Origin: 66-474 sp963771735 | GTDB taxonomy: Bacteria > Pseudomonadota > Gammaproteobacteria > Xanthomonadales > Rhodanobacteraceae | DNA: 64,000 bases | Assembly (NCBI GenBank): GCA_963771735.1 | Contig: CAVYUN010000001.1 | Span: forward strand, 62,001 to 126,000 | Direction: 5' to 3' | Part shown: positions 32,861 to 41,845 of the stretch, one piece after another | Layout: every line of letters begins with the position of its first letter | Position numbering within the stretch: position 1 is the first letter of the stretch | Notes under the pieces: model-generated | What the model was told of the DNA's origin: nothing | What the model saw: the letters and a program-made list of their open reading frames with translations, nothing else | Databases searched by the model: none | Program-made: the position numbers and the translations under genes

Positions 32861-34141
32861 ATGTCCGCACAGCCCCAGCCGAACCTGGCAATACAGGATC
32901 CTGATGACGCGGCATCGGCGTACCGGCGCGTGCGGGATGCAACCTTGGCCCTGTGCGGCACGCTTGCCCCCGAAGACACCGTCGCGCAATCCATGCCCGA
33001 TGCCAGTCCGGCAAAATGGCACCTTGCGCATACCACCTGGTTCTTCGAGCAATTCCTGCTGGCGCATTTTGATCCTGGCTATCGACGCTTTCACGATGGC
33101 TGGGATTTTCTCTTCAATTCCTATTACCAGTCCGTCGGTCCGATGCATTCGCGGCCGCGACGGGGATTGCTGAGCCGCCCCACGCTCGCAGAGATCGTGG
33201 ACTATCGCGCGCATATCGACGAGGCGATGCATGCCTTGCTGCAACGGCACGGCAGTGATCGTGAACTGCAGGCGCGTGTCGTACTCGGCTTGAATCACGA
33301 ACAGCAACATCAGGAATTGCTGCTTACCGACATCCAGCACCTGTTCTCGTTGAATCCGCTGCAGCCGGCATTCCGCAAGATTCCGGAGCTGCCGCAACCG
33401 GAACCGCTGCCGTTGCGTTTTGTCGCGGGCCAGCATGGCATCGTCGAGACTGGTCATGCGGGCGCAGGATTTGCCTTCGACAACGAGTTCCCACGTCATC
33501 GCGAACTCCTGCATCCGCATGCGATCGCCAACCGTTGTGTCACCAATGCCGAATTCCGGGAATTCATCGACGACGGGGGTTATCGCAATCCCGCGCTGTG
33601 GCTTTCCGAAGGCTGGGACACCGTTTGTCGCGAGGGTTGGTCGCAACCTCTTTACTGGGACCATGACAGGGAAACGGTGTTCTCGCTTGGCGGACGCCAC
33701 CCGATCGAACCGTCGGCGCCTGTTTGCCACCTGAGTTTTTTCGAGGCCGATGCGTTTGCACGCTGGGCCGGGGCCCGCTTGCCGACCGAAGCCGAATGGG
33801 AAGCCACGGCCGCGGATCTTTCGGTCGAAGGCAATTTCGCCGATTCCGGTGCGCTGCGGCCGCTGGCGCCATCCAGGATCGATGCCGCCGAACGTGGCCC
33901 GAGGCAGATGTTCGGCGACGTCTGGGAATGGACGTCCAGCCCGTACGTGGGCTATCCCGGATATCGTCCGGTGACGGGCGCGCTTGGCGAATACAACGGC
34001 AAATTCATGTGCGGGCAGTGGGTGTTGCGCGGCGGGTCTTGCGCGACGCCGGCGGGACACGTCCGGGCCAGTTATCGCAACTTCTTTTATCCCGCGGCAC
34101 GCTGGCAGTTCAGCGGGCTCCGGCTGGCGAGGGATGCATGA
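32861..34141 (+). CDS. egtB: EgtB, hercynine sulfoxide synthase (ergothioneine biosynthesis)
   Basis: The 426-residue protein has an N-terminal DinB-like domain with iron ligand candidates His54 or His57 (KWHLAH) and His146/His150 (NHEQQHQE), and a C-terminal FGE-sulfatase domain (from about residue 195) with LPTEAEWE, GDVWEWTSS and GQWVLRGGSCATP. EgtB is a non-haem iron enzyme that joins hercynine and a thiol (gamma-glutamylcysteine or cysteine) using O2. The next gene, egtD, overlaps by four bases. egtA, egtC and egtE are not in the window, so the exact thiol donor and the lyase remain open. Confidence 0.95.
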   Translation: MSAQPQPNLAIQDPDDAASAYRRVRDATLALCGTLAPEDTVAQSMPDASPAKWHLAHTTWFFEQFLLAHFDPGYRRFHDGWDFLFNSYYQSVGPMHSRPRRGLLSRPTLAEIVDYRAHIDEAMHALLQRHGSDRELQARVVLGLNHEQQHQELLLTDIQHLFSLNPLQPAFRKIPELPQPEPLPLRFVAGQHGIVETGHAGAGFAFDNEFPRHRELLHPHAIANRCVTNAEFREFIDDGGYRNPALWLSEGWDTVCREGWSQPLYWDHDRETVFSLGGRHPIEPSAPVCHLSFFEADAFARWAGARLPTEAEWEATAADLSVEGNFADSGALRPLAPSRIDAAERGPRQMFGDVWEWTSSPYVGYPGYRPVTGALGEYNGKFMCGQWVLRGGSCATPAGHVRASYRNFFYPAARWQFSGLRLARDA

Positions 34142-35130
34142 AACCGACTGCCCGGTCCGTGCGTGCGTATCACCTGGACGACCATCAGCCCGGCGAAGGT
34201 CTGCTTGCCGACGCCTTGGCGGGGCTTGTCGCATCCCCGAAGCGGTTGCCGTCGAAGTTTTTTTACGACGCGCGTGGATCGGAGCTGTTCGAGCGTATCT
34301 GCGAGCAGCCCGAGTATTACCCCACGCGGGTCGAACTGGCGATCATGCGCGACAACGTCGATGCGATCGCATCCGCGCTCGGCCCGCGCGTGCGGCTGGT
34401 CGAGTACGGCAGCGGCAGCGGTCTGAAGACGCACATGTTGCTGCGGCACCTCGATGCGCCCGTGGCGTACGTGCCTGTCGAAATATCGCGCAGCGCTCTC
34501 GCCGAGAGCGTGGCGAATTTGCGCTGCGAATTTCCGGAAGTCGAGATGCTGCCGGTGTGCGCCGATTTCACCCGCCCGGTTGCATTGCCGCGCGCCGCGC
34601 GTGCGCCGCGCCAGACGGTGGTGTATTTCCCCGGTTCCACGATCGGCAACTTCGAACCGGAAGAGGCTCTGCGGCTGCTGCGCCAGATGCGTGCGGAAGC
34701 CGGGCAGGGCGGCGGCGAACTGAATGGCGGCGTGCTGATCGGTGTCGATCTGGTCAAGGACAGGGCGATTCTCGAGGCGGCTTACAACGATGCGGCTGGC
34801 GTTACCGCCGAATTCACGCTCAACCTGCTGGTGCGTCTGAACCGCGAAGCCGGCGCGGATTTCGATCTGTCCGGATTCAGCCACCGCGCGCGCTGGCATC
34901 CATTGGCGGGGCGCATCGAGACCCACATCGTCAGCCTGCGCGAGCAGGACGTGCACCTGGACGGCCGCACGTTTCATTTCGACGAGGGTGAAGCGATGCT
35001 GGTCGAGTACAGCGGCAAGTACACTCTGGAAAGCTTTTCGCGATTCGCGGCTCATGCAGGCCTGCGGGTCGCCCGCGTGTGGACCGATCCCGCGCAGCGT
35101 TTCAGCGTGCAATGGCTGGTCAACGGCTGA
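34138..35130 (+). CDS. egtD: EgtD, histidine N-alpha-methyltransferase
   Basis: The 330-residue protein trimethylates L-histidine to hercynine with three SAM. It shows KRLPSKFFYDARGSELFE and CEQPEYYPTR, the SAM motif VEYGSGSGLKT near residue 88, FPGSTIGNFEPEEA, and a late GEAMLVEYSGKY, all typical of EgtD. Its ATG at 34138 overlaps the egtB stop (ATGA), so EgtB and EgtD are translated together. The frame is open upstream through egtB, but that is a shadow reading. Confidence 0.96.
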   Translation: MKPTARSVRAYHLDDHQPGEGLLADALAGLVASPKRLPSKFFYDARGSELFERICEQPEYYPTRVELAIMRDNVDAIASALGPRVRLVEYGSGSGLKTHMLLRHLDAPVAYVPVEISRSALAESVANLRCEFPEVEMLPVCADFTRPVALPRAARAPRQTVVYFPGSTIGNFEPEEALRLLRQMRAEAGQGGGELNGGVLIGVDLVKDRAILEAAYNDAAGVTAEFTLNLLVRLNREAGADFDLSGFSHRARWHPLAGRIETHIVSLREQDVHLDGRTFHFDEGEAMLVEYSGKYTLESFSRFAAHAGLRVARVWTDPAQRFSVQWLVNG

Positions 35131-35236
35131 ATCGAGACGAGCAACCCGTTTTCGCCCTACCATGCCTTTCGACACCCCCATTCCACGCTGAAATTGGCTA
35201 CGCTTGAGGATATTCGGGGTAGTCGAGGGTGGGGAC

Positions 35237-38002
35237 ATGCGGCGCACATGGGTGGGTTTGGCGTGGCTGGCAATCGCGATGTACGGCACCGCTTTCGCGG
35301 CTGCCAACAGCCCTTACACGCGGGATCCGGATCAGCCGGTCGACCAGGCCTACACGGCGAAGATTGCGAGATACACGACACGGGCCGACTTCAATACGCC
35401 CCTGACCGATTACCTGCCGGCCTCGAAGACAATCCCGACGCCCGAGGCCGTGCTCGGCGACATCGCCGGCGCGCCGAACACGTTGCCGTACGCGGAAACG
35501 GTGTATCGCTATTTCAGGATGCTGGCCAAGGCCACTCCGCGGGTGCGTGTGTACGACATCGGCAAGACCGAGGAAGGTCGCGAGATGATCGCGGTGGCCA
35601 TCGCCGACGAATCCCTGATGCGGGATCTCGATGCCAACAAGGCGCGGCTGGCCGAGCTGGCCGATCCACGCAAGCTCGGCATGGATGACACCAGGGCCGC
35701 GACGATCATCAAGCAGAGCTATCCGGTGTACTACATCACCGGCACCATCCACTCCACCGAGACCGGCGCGCCGACTGCATTGATGGAACTGGCGTACCGT
35801 CTCGCCGTGGACGACGCGCCTTACATCAAGTACACCCGCTCGCACATGATCACCCTGATCACACCGGTGGTCGAGGTGGATGGCCGCGACCGCATGGTCG
35901 ATCTCTACAAATGGCACCGTGCGCACCTGGGGCAGAATTATCCGCACCTGATGTACTGGGGGCATTACGTAGCGCATGACAACAATCGCGACGCCATGGC
36001 GGTGACGCTGGACCTGACCAAGAACGTGCTGAACACCTATGTAGGTTGGCACGCGCAGGTGCTGCACGACTTGCACGAGTCGGTGCCATTTCTTTACGAC
36101 AACACGGTGGGCGACGGCCCGTACAACGCCTGGATCGATCCCATCCTGACCAGCGAATGGCAGCAGATCGGCTGGAACAACATCGAGCAGCTGACCAAGC
36201 TGGGACTGCCGGGCGTATTCACGCACGGTGACTTCGACACTTGGAGTCCGGGCTACCTGATGTTCATCGCGGCGATGCACAACGGCATCAGCCGGTTGTA
36301 CGAAACCTTCGGCAACGACGGCGCCGACACCGAGGAACGCACCCTTTCACCCGAGGAATATGCGCGCACCTGGTACAAACCGAACCCGCCGTTGCCCAAG
36401 GTCCTGTGGTCGCAACGCGACAACAACAATTACGAGGAATCCGGATTGCTGACCGCGCTGTATTACTTCGCGCAAAACGGCCAGCATTTCCTCGACAATT
36501 TCTGGCTGAAGTCGAAGCGTTCGATCGAAAAGCCGCAACTCGCTGGGCCCGCTGCCTACGTGCTCACCGCCGACGAACAGGACAAGGGCGCGCAGATGCA
36601 GCTGCTACAAGCGTTGCACCTGCAGCACGTCGAGATCAGCCGGGCAACCGCGCCATTCACGGTGGAGGTTGCCGACGACACGCAAGGCACCGACGGCGTC
36701 CAATCGACGGGACAGGCCACGGCACCGACCGAACCGCCCAGGGTCGCGGCCGTCAAGCGCACTTTCCCGGCGGGAAGCTGGGTCGTCCGCATGGATCAAC
36801 CGTACTCGCGCATCGCCGACACCTTGCTGGATCGCCAATACTGGTCGCCCGATGATCCGCAGAAGCACCCCTATGACGATACCGGCTGGTCCTTCGGTGA
36901 TTTGTTCGGCGTGGACGTGGCGCGGGTAGTCGATACCTCCGTACTGAAGGTGCCAATGCAGGAAGTGCCCGGGGACTTCAACCAACCCGCGTTCTCGCTG
37001 GCCTCGCTCGGCGTCGAGACGAATGGCCGCATGCCCCGCATCGCCTTGATGCATACCTGGCTTTCGACCCAGACCGAAGGCTGGTGGCGGATGGCGCTGG
37101 ACAAGTTGCATGTGCCGTACAGCTACATCAGTACCCAGGATGCGTCGCGCGACCCCAACTTGCGCTCGAAATACGACGTGATCCTGTTCGGGCCCGTGGG
37201 CTATGCCGGCACGCAGATGATCATTGATGGCCTGCCGATGTACGGCAATCCGATGCCTTGGCAGAAAACCAAACTCACACCCAATCTCGGCTTGATCGAT
37301 TCGACGTCGGACGTGCGTCCCGGCCTGGGCGAGTCGGGTGTCGCCAACCTGAAGCGTTTCGTGGCAGCCGGCGGGTTGCTGGTCACCTCCGAGGACACCG
37401 CACGTTTCGCGATCGATATCGGCCTGACCCCGGGTGTGTCCGTGGCCAGGCAGGGCGACCTGCGCGTGGTCGGCAGCGTGCTGCGCGCCGATCTGGTGGA
37501 CAGGAACAGCCCGGTTGCTGCCGGTTACCACAGCACTTTCGCACTCTACAGCTCGCAAGGCATGTCGTTCGATGTCGCCAATCAGACCATCGGCAATCGC
37601 GGCATCACTACGGCGAAGGATTACCAGCGTCCCACCGGACGCGGCGGTCCCGATGATGCCGACGTACCCGAGGGGCGGCCCTATCAGGCACCGCCGGCAC
37701 TGCCGGACGTGAAGCCGTGGCAGGCGGCGCCGTTGAACACCGAACAGGCCCGCAACAACCCGTTCGTGATTCCACGGCAGGATCGTCCGGTGGTGATCGC
37801 ACGCTGGGCCGATGCCGACGATCTGCTGATTTCGGGCTTGCTGGAAAACGGCGGCGCCATGGCGGGACGCGCGGTGGTCGTGGACGCTACCTACGGCAAG
37901 GGCCACGTATTGCTGTTTGCCAACAATCCGGTCTGGCGCGGCGAGACGATCGGAAGCTACCGGATGTTCTTCAACGCGGTGACCCATTACGATGAACTGT
38001 GA
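35237..38002 (+). CDS. Large exported M14-family zinc carboxypeptidase
   Basis: The 921-residue protein has a signal peptide (RRTWVGLAWLAIAMYGTAFAAA), then the M14 domain with zinc ligands in TGTIHSTETGAP (HxxE), an NNRD arginine segment and a third ligand in LHDLHES. The remaining 500 or so residues lack M14 motifs and contain a glutamine amidotransferase-like late region, as in other long M14 proteins of this group. It likely trims peptides in the periplasm. The ATG at 35237 fits the signal peptide. It is separated from egtD by 106 bases. Confidence 0.88.
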   Translation: MRRTWVGLAWLAIAMYGTAFAAANSPYTRDPDQPVDQAYTAKIARYTTRADFNTPLTDYLPASKTIPTPEAVLGDIAGAPNTLPYAETVYRYFRMLAKATPRVRVYDIGKTEEGREMIAVAIADESLMRDLDANKARLAELADPRKLGMDDTRAATIIKQSYPVYYITGTIHSTETGAPTALMELAYRLAVDDAPYIKYTRSHMITLITPVVEVDGRDRMVDLYKWHRAHLGQNYPHLMYWGHYVAHDNNRDAMAVTLDLTKNVLNTYVGWHAQVLHDLHESVPFLYDNTVGDGPYNAWIDPILTSEWQQIGWNNIEQLTKLGLPGVFTHGDFDTWSPGYLMFIAAMHNGISRLYETFGNDGADTEERTLSPEEYARTWYKPNPPLPKVLWSQRDNNNYEESGLLTALYYFAQNGQHFLDNFWLKSKRSIEKPQLAGPAAYVLTADEQDKGAQMQLLQALHLQHVEISRATAPFTVEVADDTQGTDGVQSTGQATAPTEPPRVAAVKRTFPAGSWVVRMDQPYSRIADTLLDRQYWSPDDPQKHPYDDTGWSFGDLFGVDVARVVDTSVLKVPMQEVPGDFNQPAFSLASLGVETNGRMPRIALMHTWLSTQTEGWWRMALDKLHVPYSYISTQDASRDPNLRSKYDVILFGPVGYAGTQMIIDGLPMYGNPMPWQKTKLTPNLGLIDSTSDVRPGLGESGVANLKRFVAAGGLLVTSEDTARFAIDIGLTPGVSVARQGDLRVVGSVLRADLVDRNSPVAAGYHSTFALYSSQGMSFDVANQTIGNRGITTAKDYQRPTGRGGPDDADVPEGRPYQAPPALPDVKPWQAAPLNTEQARNNPFVIPRQDRPVVIARWADADDLLISGLLENGGAMAGRAVVVDATYGKGHVLLFANNPVWRGETIGSYRMFFNAVTHYDEL

Positions 38003-38154
38003 AGCGATCGCTCCTGATCGCTGCGCGGCGAAGCAAGTGGGCACTGATACTTCATCGAGCAATCATCCATCCATGGCGCCGGGCACTGGCCCGGCCTCGC
38101 CCCCGACTTTTCACGATAGCTGCTCCTGACCGGGCGCTCGCGCAGGAAATGAAT

Positions 38155-38445
38155 ATGGAACCGCGCCGCTGGCTGCCTTACCGATCCATGCAGAGTCGGC
38201 ATCTCGGGCTCGCCCTCGCCACGGCGAGGGTTGTCGCCTGGGTCGGCATGCTGCTGATTGCGGCCGGCATCGCCTACGGCGTGACCGCTGCCGTCTCGCA
38301 CCAGGCGACCGGGCTGGTGGCAATGGCACTGGGTATGGTCATCAACCTCGTGGGCACGGGCCTGATGGCCTTGCTGGTGAGCGGTGCGCTGGCGGCGTTG
38401 GTCGGTATCGAGGAAAGCCAGCGGCGCCGTCACGAACGGGAGTGA
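38155..38445 (+). CDS. Small two-span membrane protein
   Basis: The 96-residue protein has two hydrophobic segments (about 25-45 and 55-80) and a charged C-terminal tail (EESQRRRHERE). AGGA lies seven bases before the ATG at 38155, favouring it over the ATG six bases earlier. I recognise no family. Its late location after the M14 gene (152 bases) gives no functional clue. Confidence 0.6.
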   Translation: MEPRRWLPYRSMQSRHLGLALATARVVAWVGMLLIAAGIAYGVTAAVSHQATGLVAMALGMVINLVGTGLMALLVSGALAALVGIEESQRRRHERE

Positions 38446-38678
38446 TCTTGCAACGGGCGGCAATCATGGCGCGCTTGGGCCGGCGCACTGGCATTTTGAT
38501 GCAAAATTGCTGTAGGATCGCGCCGCTGAGTTAGCCAAGCCGTCGGGGGACGGTTTGTTTGGGGCCGGTTGCTGACCGTTCTACGATCGCATCGCTGTCT
38601 TCACTCTCGCTAGTCAGTGCTTCAAGTTGCGCACGCGTATGCGCTGTTTTCAACCAATCGAGCAGTAAGGAGTCAGTT

Positions 38679-38888
38679 ATGTCGGAGCGTCAGACCGGCA
38701 CCGTGAAGTGGTTCAACGATGCCAAGGGCTTCGGTTTCATCAGCCGCGAAAACGGCGAGGATGTCTTCGTGCATTTCCGCGCGATCGTTGGTACCGGCTT
38801 CAAGTCCCTGCAGGAAGGCCAGAAGGTCACTTTCAACGTCGTTCAGGGCCCGAAAGGGCTGCAGGCCGACCAAGTGCAACCTGCCTGA
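38679..38888 (+). CDS. Cold-shock protein (CspA family)
   Basis: The 69-residue protein is a single cold-shock domain with RNP1 KGFGFI and RNP2 VFVHF. It binds single-stranded RNA and DNA as a chaperone. TAAGGAGT lies nine bases before the ATG. About 230 bases without a gene precede it; csp mRNAs usually have long regulated leaders, and this stretch leaves room for one, but I could not identify a cold-box. It ends in a strong terminator. Confidence 0.96.
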   Translation: MSERQTGTVKWFNDAKGFGFISRENGEDVFVHFRAIVGTGFKSLQEGQKVTFNVVQGPKGLQADQVQPA

Positions 38889-38911
38889 GCCGCCATTGCC
38901 AAGGCAATATC

Positions 38912-38945
38912 AAAAGCCCCGCAGTGCTGCGGGGCTTTTTTATTT
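38912..38945 (+). terminator. Rho-independent terminator of the cold-shock gene
   Basis: AAAAGCCCCGCAG pairs with CTGCGGGGCTTTT (38912-38924 with 38927-38939) and is followed by a long T run. Confidence 0.92.
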
Positions 38946-39088
38946 TTTAATCAATAGGATATTCTTCTATTTCAATGTCGTTTGTAGCAAGCGAGCCGTA
39001 CCGCGCTGGTTACCCGAGGACTATGATCATCGATCGGGCGTGATTTCATTTCGCGCTTTGCCACTCCCCTGGAGCGTCGAGTCTTCCC

Positions 39089-39385
39089 ATGTATTCGAGC
39101 TTTCGCGAGTTTTATCCTTTCTATCTCGGGGAGCACGCCGATCGCCGCTGCCGCCGCTTGCACTTCCTGGGTTCGTGGCTGGTCATGGCATCCATTATCT
39201 TGGCGGTCGTTGTTCGGAACCCGTGGTGGCTGATTGCTGCACCGATTTGCGGTTACGGTTGTGCCTGGATCGGGCACTTCGCGTTCGAGCACAACAAGCC
39301 GGCGACCTTCCGGCACCCCCTCTACAGCTTGTTCGGGGATTGGATGATGTTCGCCGACATCCTGCGCGGGCGGGTGCGGCTGTGA
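39089..39385 (+). CDS. DUF962/Mpo1-like membrane protein
   Basis: The 98-residue protein has two or three hydrophobic segments and the family signature HFAFEHNKPATFRHPLYSL together with an N-terminal YPFYLGEHAD. Yeast Mpo1 of this family is a 2-hydroxy fatty acid dioxygenase using iron bound by histidines; the bacterial members may act in a similar lipid alpha-oxidation, but this is not proven. It is close to, and co-directional with, tcdA (19 bases). Confidence 0.88.
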   Translation: MYSSFREFYPFYLGEHADRRCRRLHFLGSWLVMASIILAVVVRNPWWLIAAPICGYGCAWIGHFAFEHNKPATFRHPLYSLFGDWMMFADILRGRVRL

Positions 39386-39404
39386 CCGCCGGTATCATGG
39401 TTGC

Positions 39405-40181
39405 ATGACAGACCCTCGTTTTGTCGGCATCGAACGGCTATATGGCGCGGGCAGTGTGGCGCAGCTGGCCGCCGCCCGCGTGGCGGTGATCGGCTTGGGC
39501 GGTGTCGGTTCGTGGGCGGCGGAAGCGTTGGCGCGAAGCGGTGTGGGCGCCATCACCCTGATCGATGCCGACGAGGTATGCGTCTCCAATACCAACCGTC
39601 AGTTGCATACGCTGGCAAGCACCTTCGGCAAAGCCAAGGTCGCGGTCATGGCCGAGCGCTTGCGCGACGTCAGTCCCGCGCTCGTCGTCGATCCCATCGA
39701 ACGATTCGTGACACCGGCGGCACTGGCCGAGCTGCTCGATCGCGGCTTCGATTTGGTGCTGGACGCTTGCGATGCGTTTCGCGTCAAGGTGGAAATGACG
39801 GCGTGGTGCCGGCGCCGCAAATTGCCGCTGGTGGTCTGTGGCTCGGCGGGTGGGCGCACCGATCCCACGCGGATACGAGTGCGCGACCTCTCGCGCACCG
39901 AGCACGATGCGTTGCTCGGCCTGATGCGCCGCAAGCTGCGTCAGGAATTCCGGTTCCCCTCGAATGCCGTGCGTTACTTCGGCGTGCCGGCCGTGTATTC
40001 GCTAGAAAACGTGCGGTATCCGCAAGCCGACGGCAGCGTCAGCGGAACCCGTCCCGAGAATGTTGATTCGCTGAAACTGGATTGTGGCGGTGGCCTAGGT
40101 GCCGCGACCCATGTCACTGCAGCCTTCGGTTTTGCGGCGGTCGGACGCGCGCTGGAAATGTTGCTGAAAAGCAAGGCTTGA
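39405..40181 (+). CDS. tcdA: tRNA threonylcarbamoyladenosine dehydratase
   Basis: The 258-residue E1-like protein has the ATP-binding VIGLGGVGSWAAEALARSG, the catalytic DADEVCVSNTNRQ, DACDAFRVK and a late EFRFPSNAVRYFGVPAVYS. TcdA (CsdL) converts t6A37 in ANN-decoding tRNAs to the cyclic ct6A form with ATP. No csdA/csdE gene is adjacent. It converges on tatD with seven bases between. Confidence 0.93.
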   Translation: MTDPRFVGIERLYGAGSVAQLAAARVAVIGLGGVGSWAAEALARSGVGAITLIDADEVCVSNTNRQLHTLASTFGKAKVAVMAERLRDVSPALVVDPIERFVTPAALAELLDRGFDLVLDACDAFRVKVEMTAWCRRRKLPLVVCGSAGGRTDPTRIRVRDLSRTEHDALLGLMRRKLRQEFRFPSNAVRYFGVPAVYSLENVRYPQADGSVSGTRPENVDSLKLDCGGGLGAATHVTAAFGFAAVGRALEMLLKSKA

Positions 40182-40188
40182 AGTGATT

Positions 40189-40959
40189 TCAACTTGCCTT
40201 GAGAAATAATCGCCTTGCGTTCGCGGTCGTCGCGGCGGCGAGTTCTTCCGGGGCTTCGCCGCGCAGGTCGGCGACGCACTGCAGTACTTCCGGCAGGAAA
40301 GCCGGCTCGTTGCGCTGCCCGCGATGATGTTTCCCGGGCTGGTCGGGTGCGTCGGTTTCCAGCAGCAGGGATTCAAGTGGAATCGACGCGACGACCCGGC
40401 GCAGGCGCCGTGCACGCTCGTAGGTCACGGGACCGCCGATTCCCAAGTGGAACCCGAGCCGCCACAGCTCGCCTGCCTGTTCCGCACTGCCCGAAAAGCT
40501 GTGTACCACGCCGCGCAGAGGTTTGCCGAACCGGCGCAACTCCAGAATGACCTGTTCGAATGCGCGGCGCGCGTGCAACACCAATGGCAAATCGAATTGA
40601 TGCGCGATCGCGAACTGGCCGCGCAGCAGAGTCAGTTGCCGCCCGGAATCAATGCCCGGTACGCAGAAATCGAGTCCACACTCGCCGATGGCTACGGCAG
40701 AGTGGGTGCCGAGCCAATTCTCGAGCGAGGTGAGATCGCCGTTACCGTGCTGGCTCAGAAAGCAGGGGTGCAAGCCGTAAGCCGGATACAAGCCGGCAAC
40801 GGATTCACACAGGGCATGCAGTTTCGGCCATGATACAGCGGCGACTGCCGGAACCAGCATCTCGCTGACGCCGGCCGTTTGCGCGGCGAGCAAGACGCGT
40901 GCGCGGTCGGAGTCGAATTCCGGCGCATCCAGATGTACGTGACTGTCGAACAAAATCAT
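40189..40959 (-). CDS. tatD: TatD-family metal-dependent DNase
   Basis: The 256-residue TIM-barrel protein has metal ligands in DSHVHLD (start), IGECGLDF, a middle LVLHARRAF, GVVHSFSG and a late LLLETDAPD. TatD proteins are 3'-5' exonucleases linked to DNA repair and D-aminoacyl-tRNA-like clearance. The start at 40959 precedes the HxH motif directly; an upstream in-frame ATG adds 15 non-conserved residues. Confidence 0.93.
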   Translation of the reverse strand: MILFDSHVHLDAPEFDSDRARVLLAAQTAGVSEMLVPAVAAVSWPKLHALCESVAGLYPAYGLHPCFLSQHGNGDLTSLENWLGTHSAVAIGECGLDFCVPGIDSGRQLTLLRGQFAIAHQFDLPLVLHARRAFEQVILELRRFGKPLRGVVHSFSGSAEQAGELWRLGFHLGIGGPVTYERARRLRRVVASIPLESLLLETDAPDQPGKHHRGQRNEPAFLPEVLQCVADLRGEAPEELAAATTANARRLFLKAS

Positions 40960-41120
40960 TGCGAGCGTGGCCTTGGGCAGGGCAAATAGGCGAGTCCAGG
41001 TCAACAGGCTACGCTGAAGCGGAAACTGAATCGGGATTCAGGCTTGTTGACGCAACGTTCATTGTCGGGTTGTTTGAATCAAACTGCCATTGGGGCCGAT
41101 AGGCCGGGAGACCTACTTAC

Positions 41121-41807
41121 ATGTATTGCAAATCAGGATTGACTCACGCTGTGCTTGCTTCGCTGGGTATCGTCGCCGTTGTGGCGCTGGCTGGTTGTGG
41201 AAGAAACGGCAATCCGCAGGCCCAAGCGACACCCGCAAACATGACCATGGCCACGTCGGCGGCCACCGCGCAATTGCCGCCCGGACAAACGCCCGCGACG
41301 AACGGAACCCTTGCCGCCGACGGCCCGCAGTTCGCACAGGTAGTCGCGGTGCAGCCCATCACCCAGTCCGTAACGACCAGCAAACCGCGGCAGGTTTGCC
41401 GTGATGAGCAGGTCGCCGTCCCCGAAACCTACAAGGACAAACATCAGATCGGGGGCGCCGTGGTGGGCGGCCTGGTGGGTGCGTTGGCCGGCCATCAGGT
41501 CGGTGGCGGCAAGGGCAAGACGCTTGCAACCGTGGGCGGCGCGGCGGCGGGCGCATTCGCCGGCCACGAAATCCAAAAGAATCACCAGGAAAACAATGCG
41601 ACCAAGATGGAAACCCGCAACGTGTGCCACACCGTCACGGACAAGACCACGTCAACCAAGACGGTGGCTTACGACGTCACTTACACGTTGAATGGGCAAG
41701 CCGGCCACGTCCGCATGGATCACAATCCAGGGGTCGGTACCGGCCTGCCAGTCCGCAACGGGGTGGTCGTCGCGAATGACAAACAGGCCGGGAGCTACTA
41801 CCGGTAA
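41121..41807 (+). CDS. Glycine-zipper 2TM lipoprotein (17-kDa antigen type)
   Basis: The 228-residue protein has a lipoprotein signal with lipobox LAGC (Cys near residue 26), an Ala/Thr/Pro-rich linker and then a glycine zipper: IGGAVVGGLVGALAGHQVGGG and LATVGGAAAGAFAGHEI. The rest has conserved VCHTVTDK and YDVTYTLNGQ parts like the surface-antigen family. It is an outer-membrane lipoprotein of unknown exact role, perhaps envelope integrity. A second such gene follows 38 bases later. Confidence 0.88.
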   Translation: MYCKSGLTHAVLASLGIVAVVALAGCGRNGNPQAQATPANMTMATSAATAQLPPGQTPATNGTLAADGPQFAQVVAVQPITQSVTTSKPRQVCRDEQVAVPETYKDKHQIGGAVVGGLVGALAGHQVGGGKGKTLATVGGAAAGAFAGHEIQKNHQENNATKMETRNVCHTVTDKTTSTKTVAYDVTYTLNGQAGHVRMDHNPGVGTGLPVRNGVVVANDKQAGSYYR

Positions 41808-41845
41808 CGGATTCCGAGAGTCACGCTCGAAAAAGGAGTGGAACC

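Noticed and set aside
36605..38062. Minus-strand frame opposite the large M14 peptidase
   Set aside because: A shadow frame typical for high-GC genes; no conserved motif.
38446..38678. A promoter and cold-box in the csp leader
   Set aside because: The region has a TTGATG and a TAGGAT but only 11 bases apart, and no cold-box was recognisable, so no call was made.
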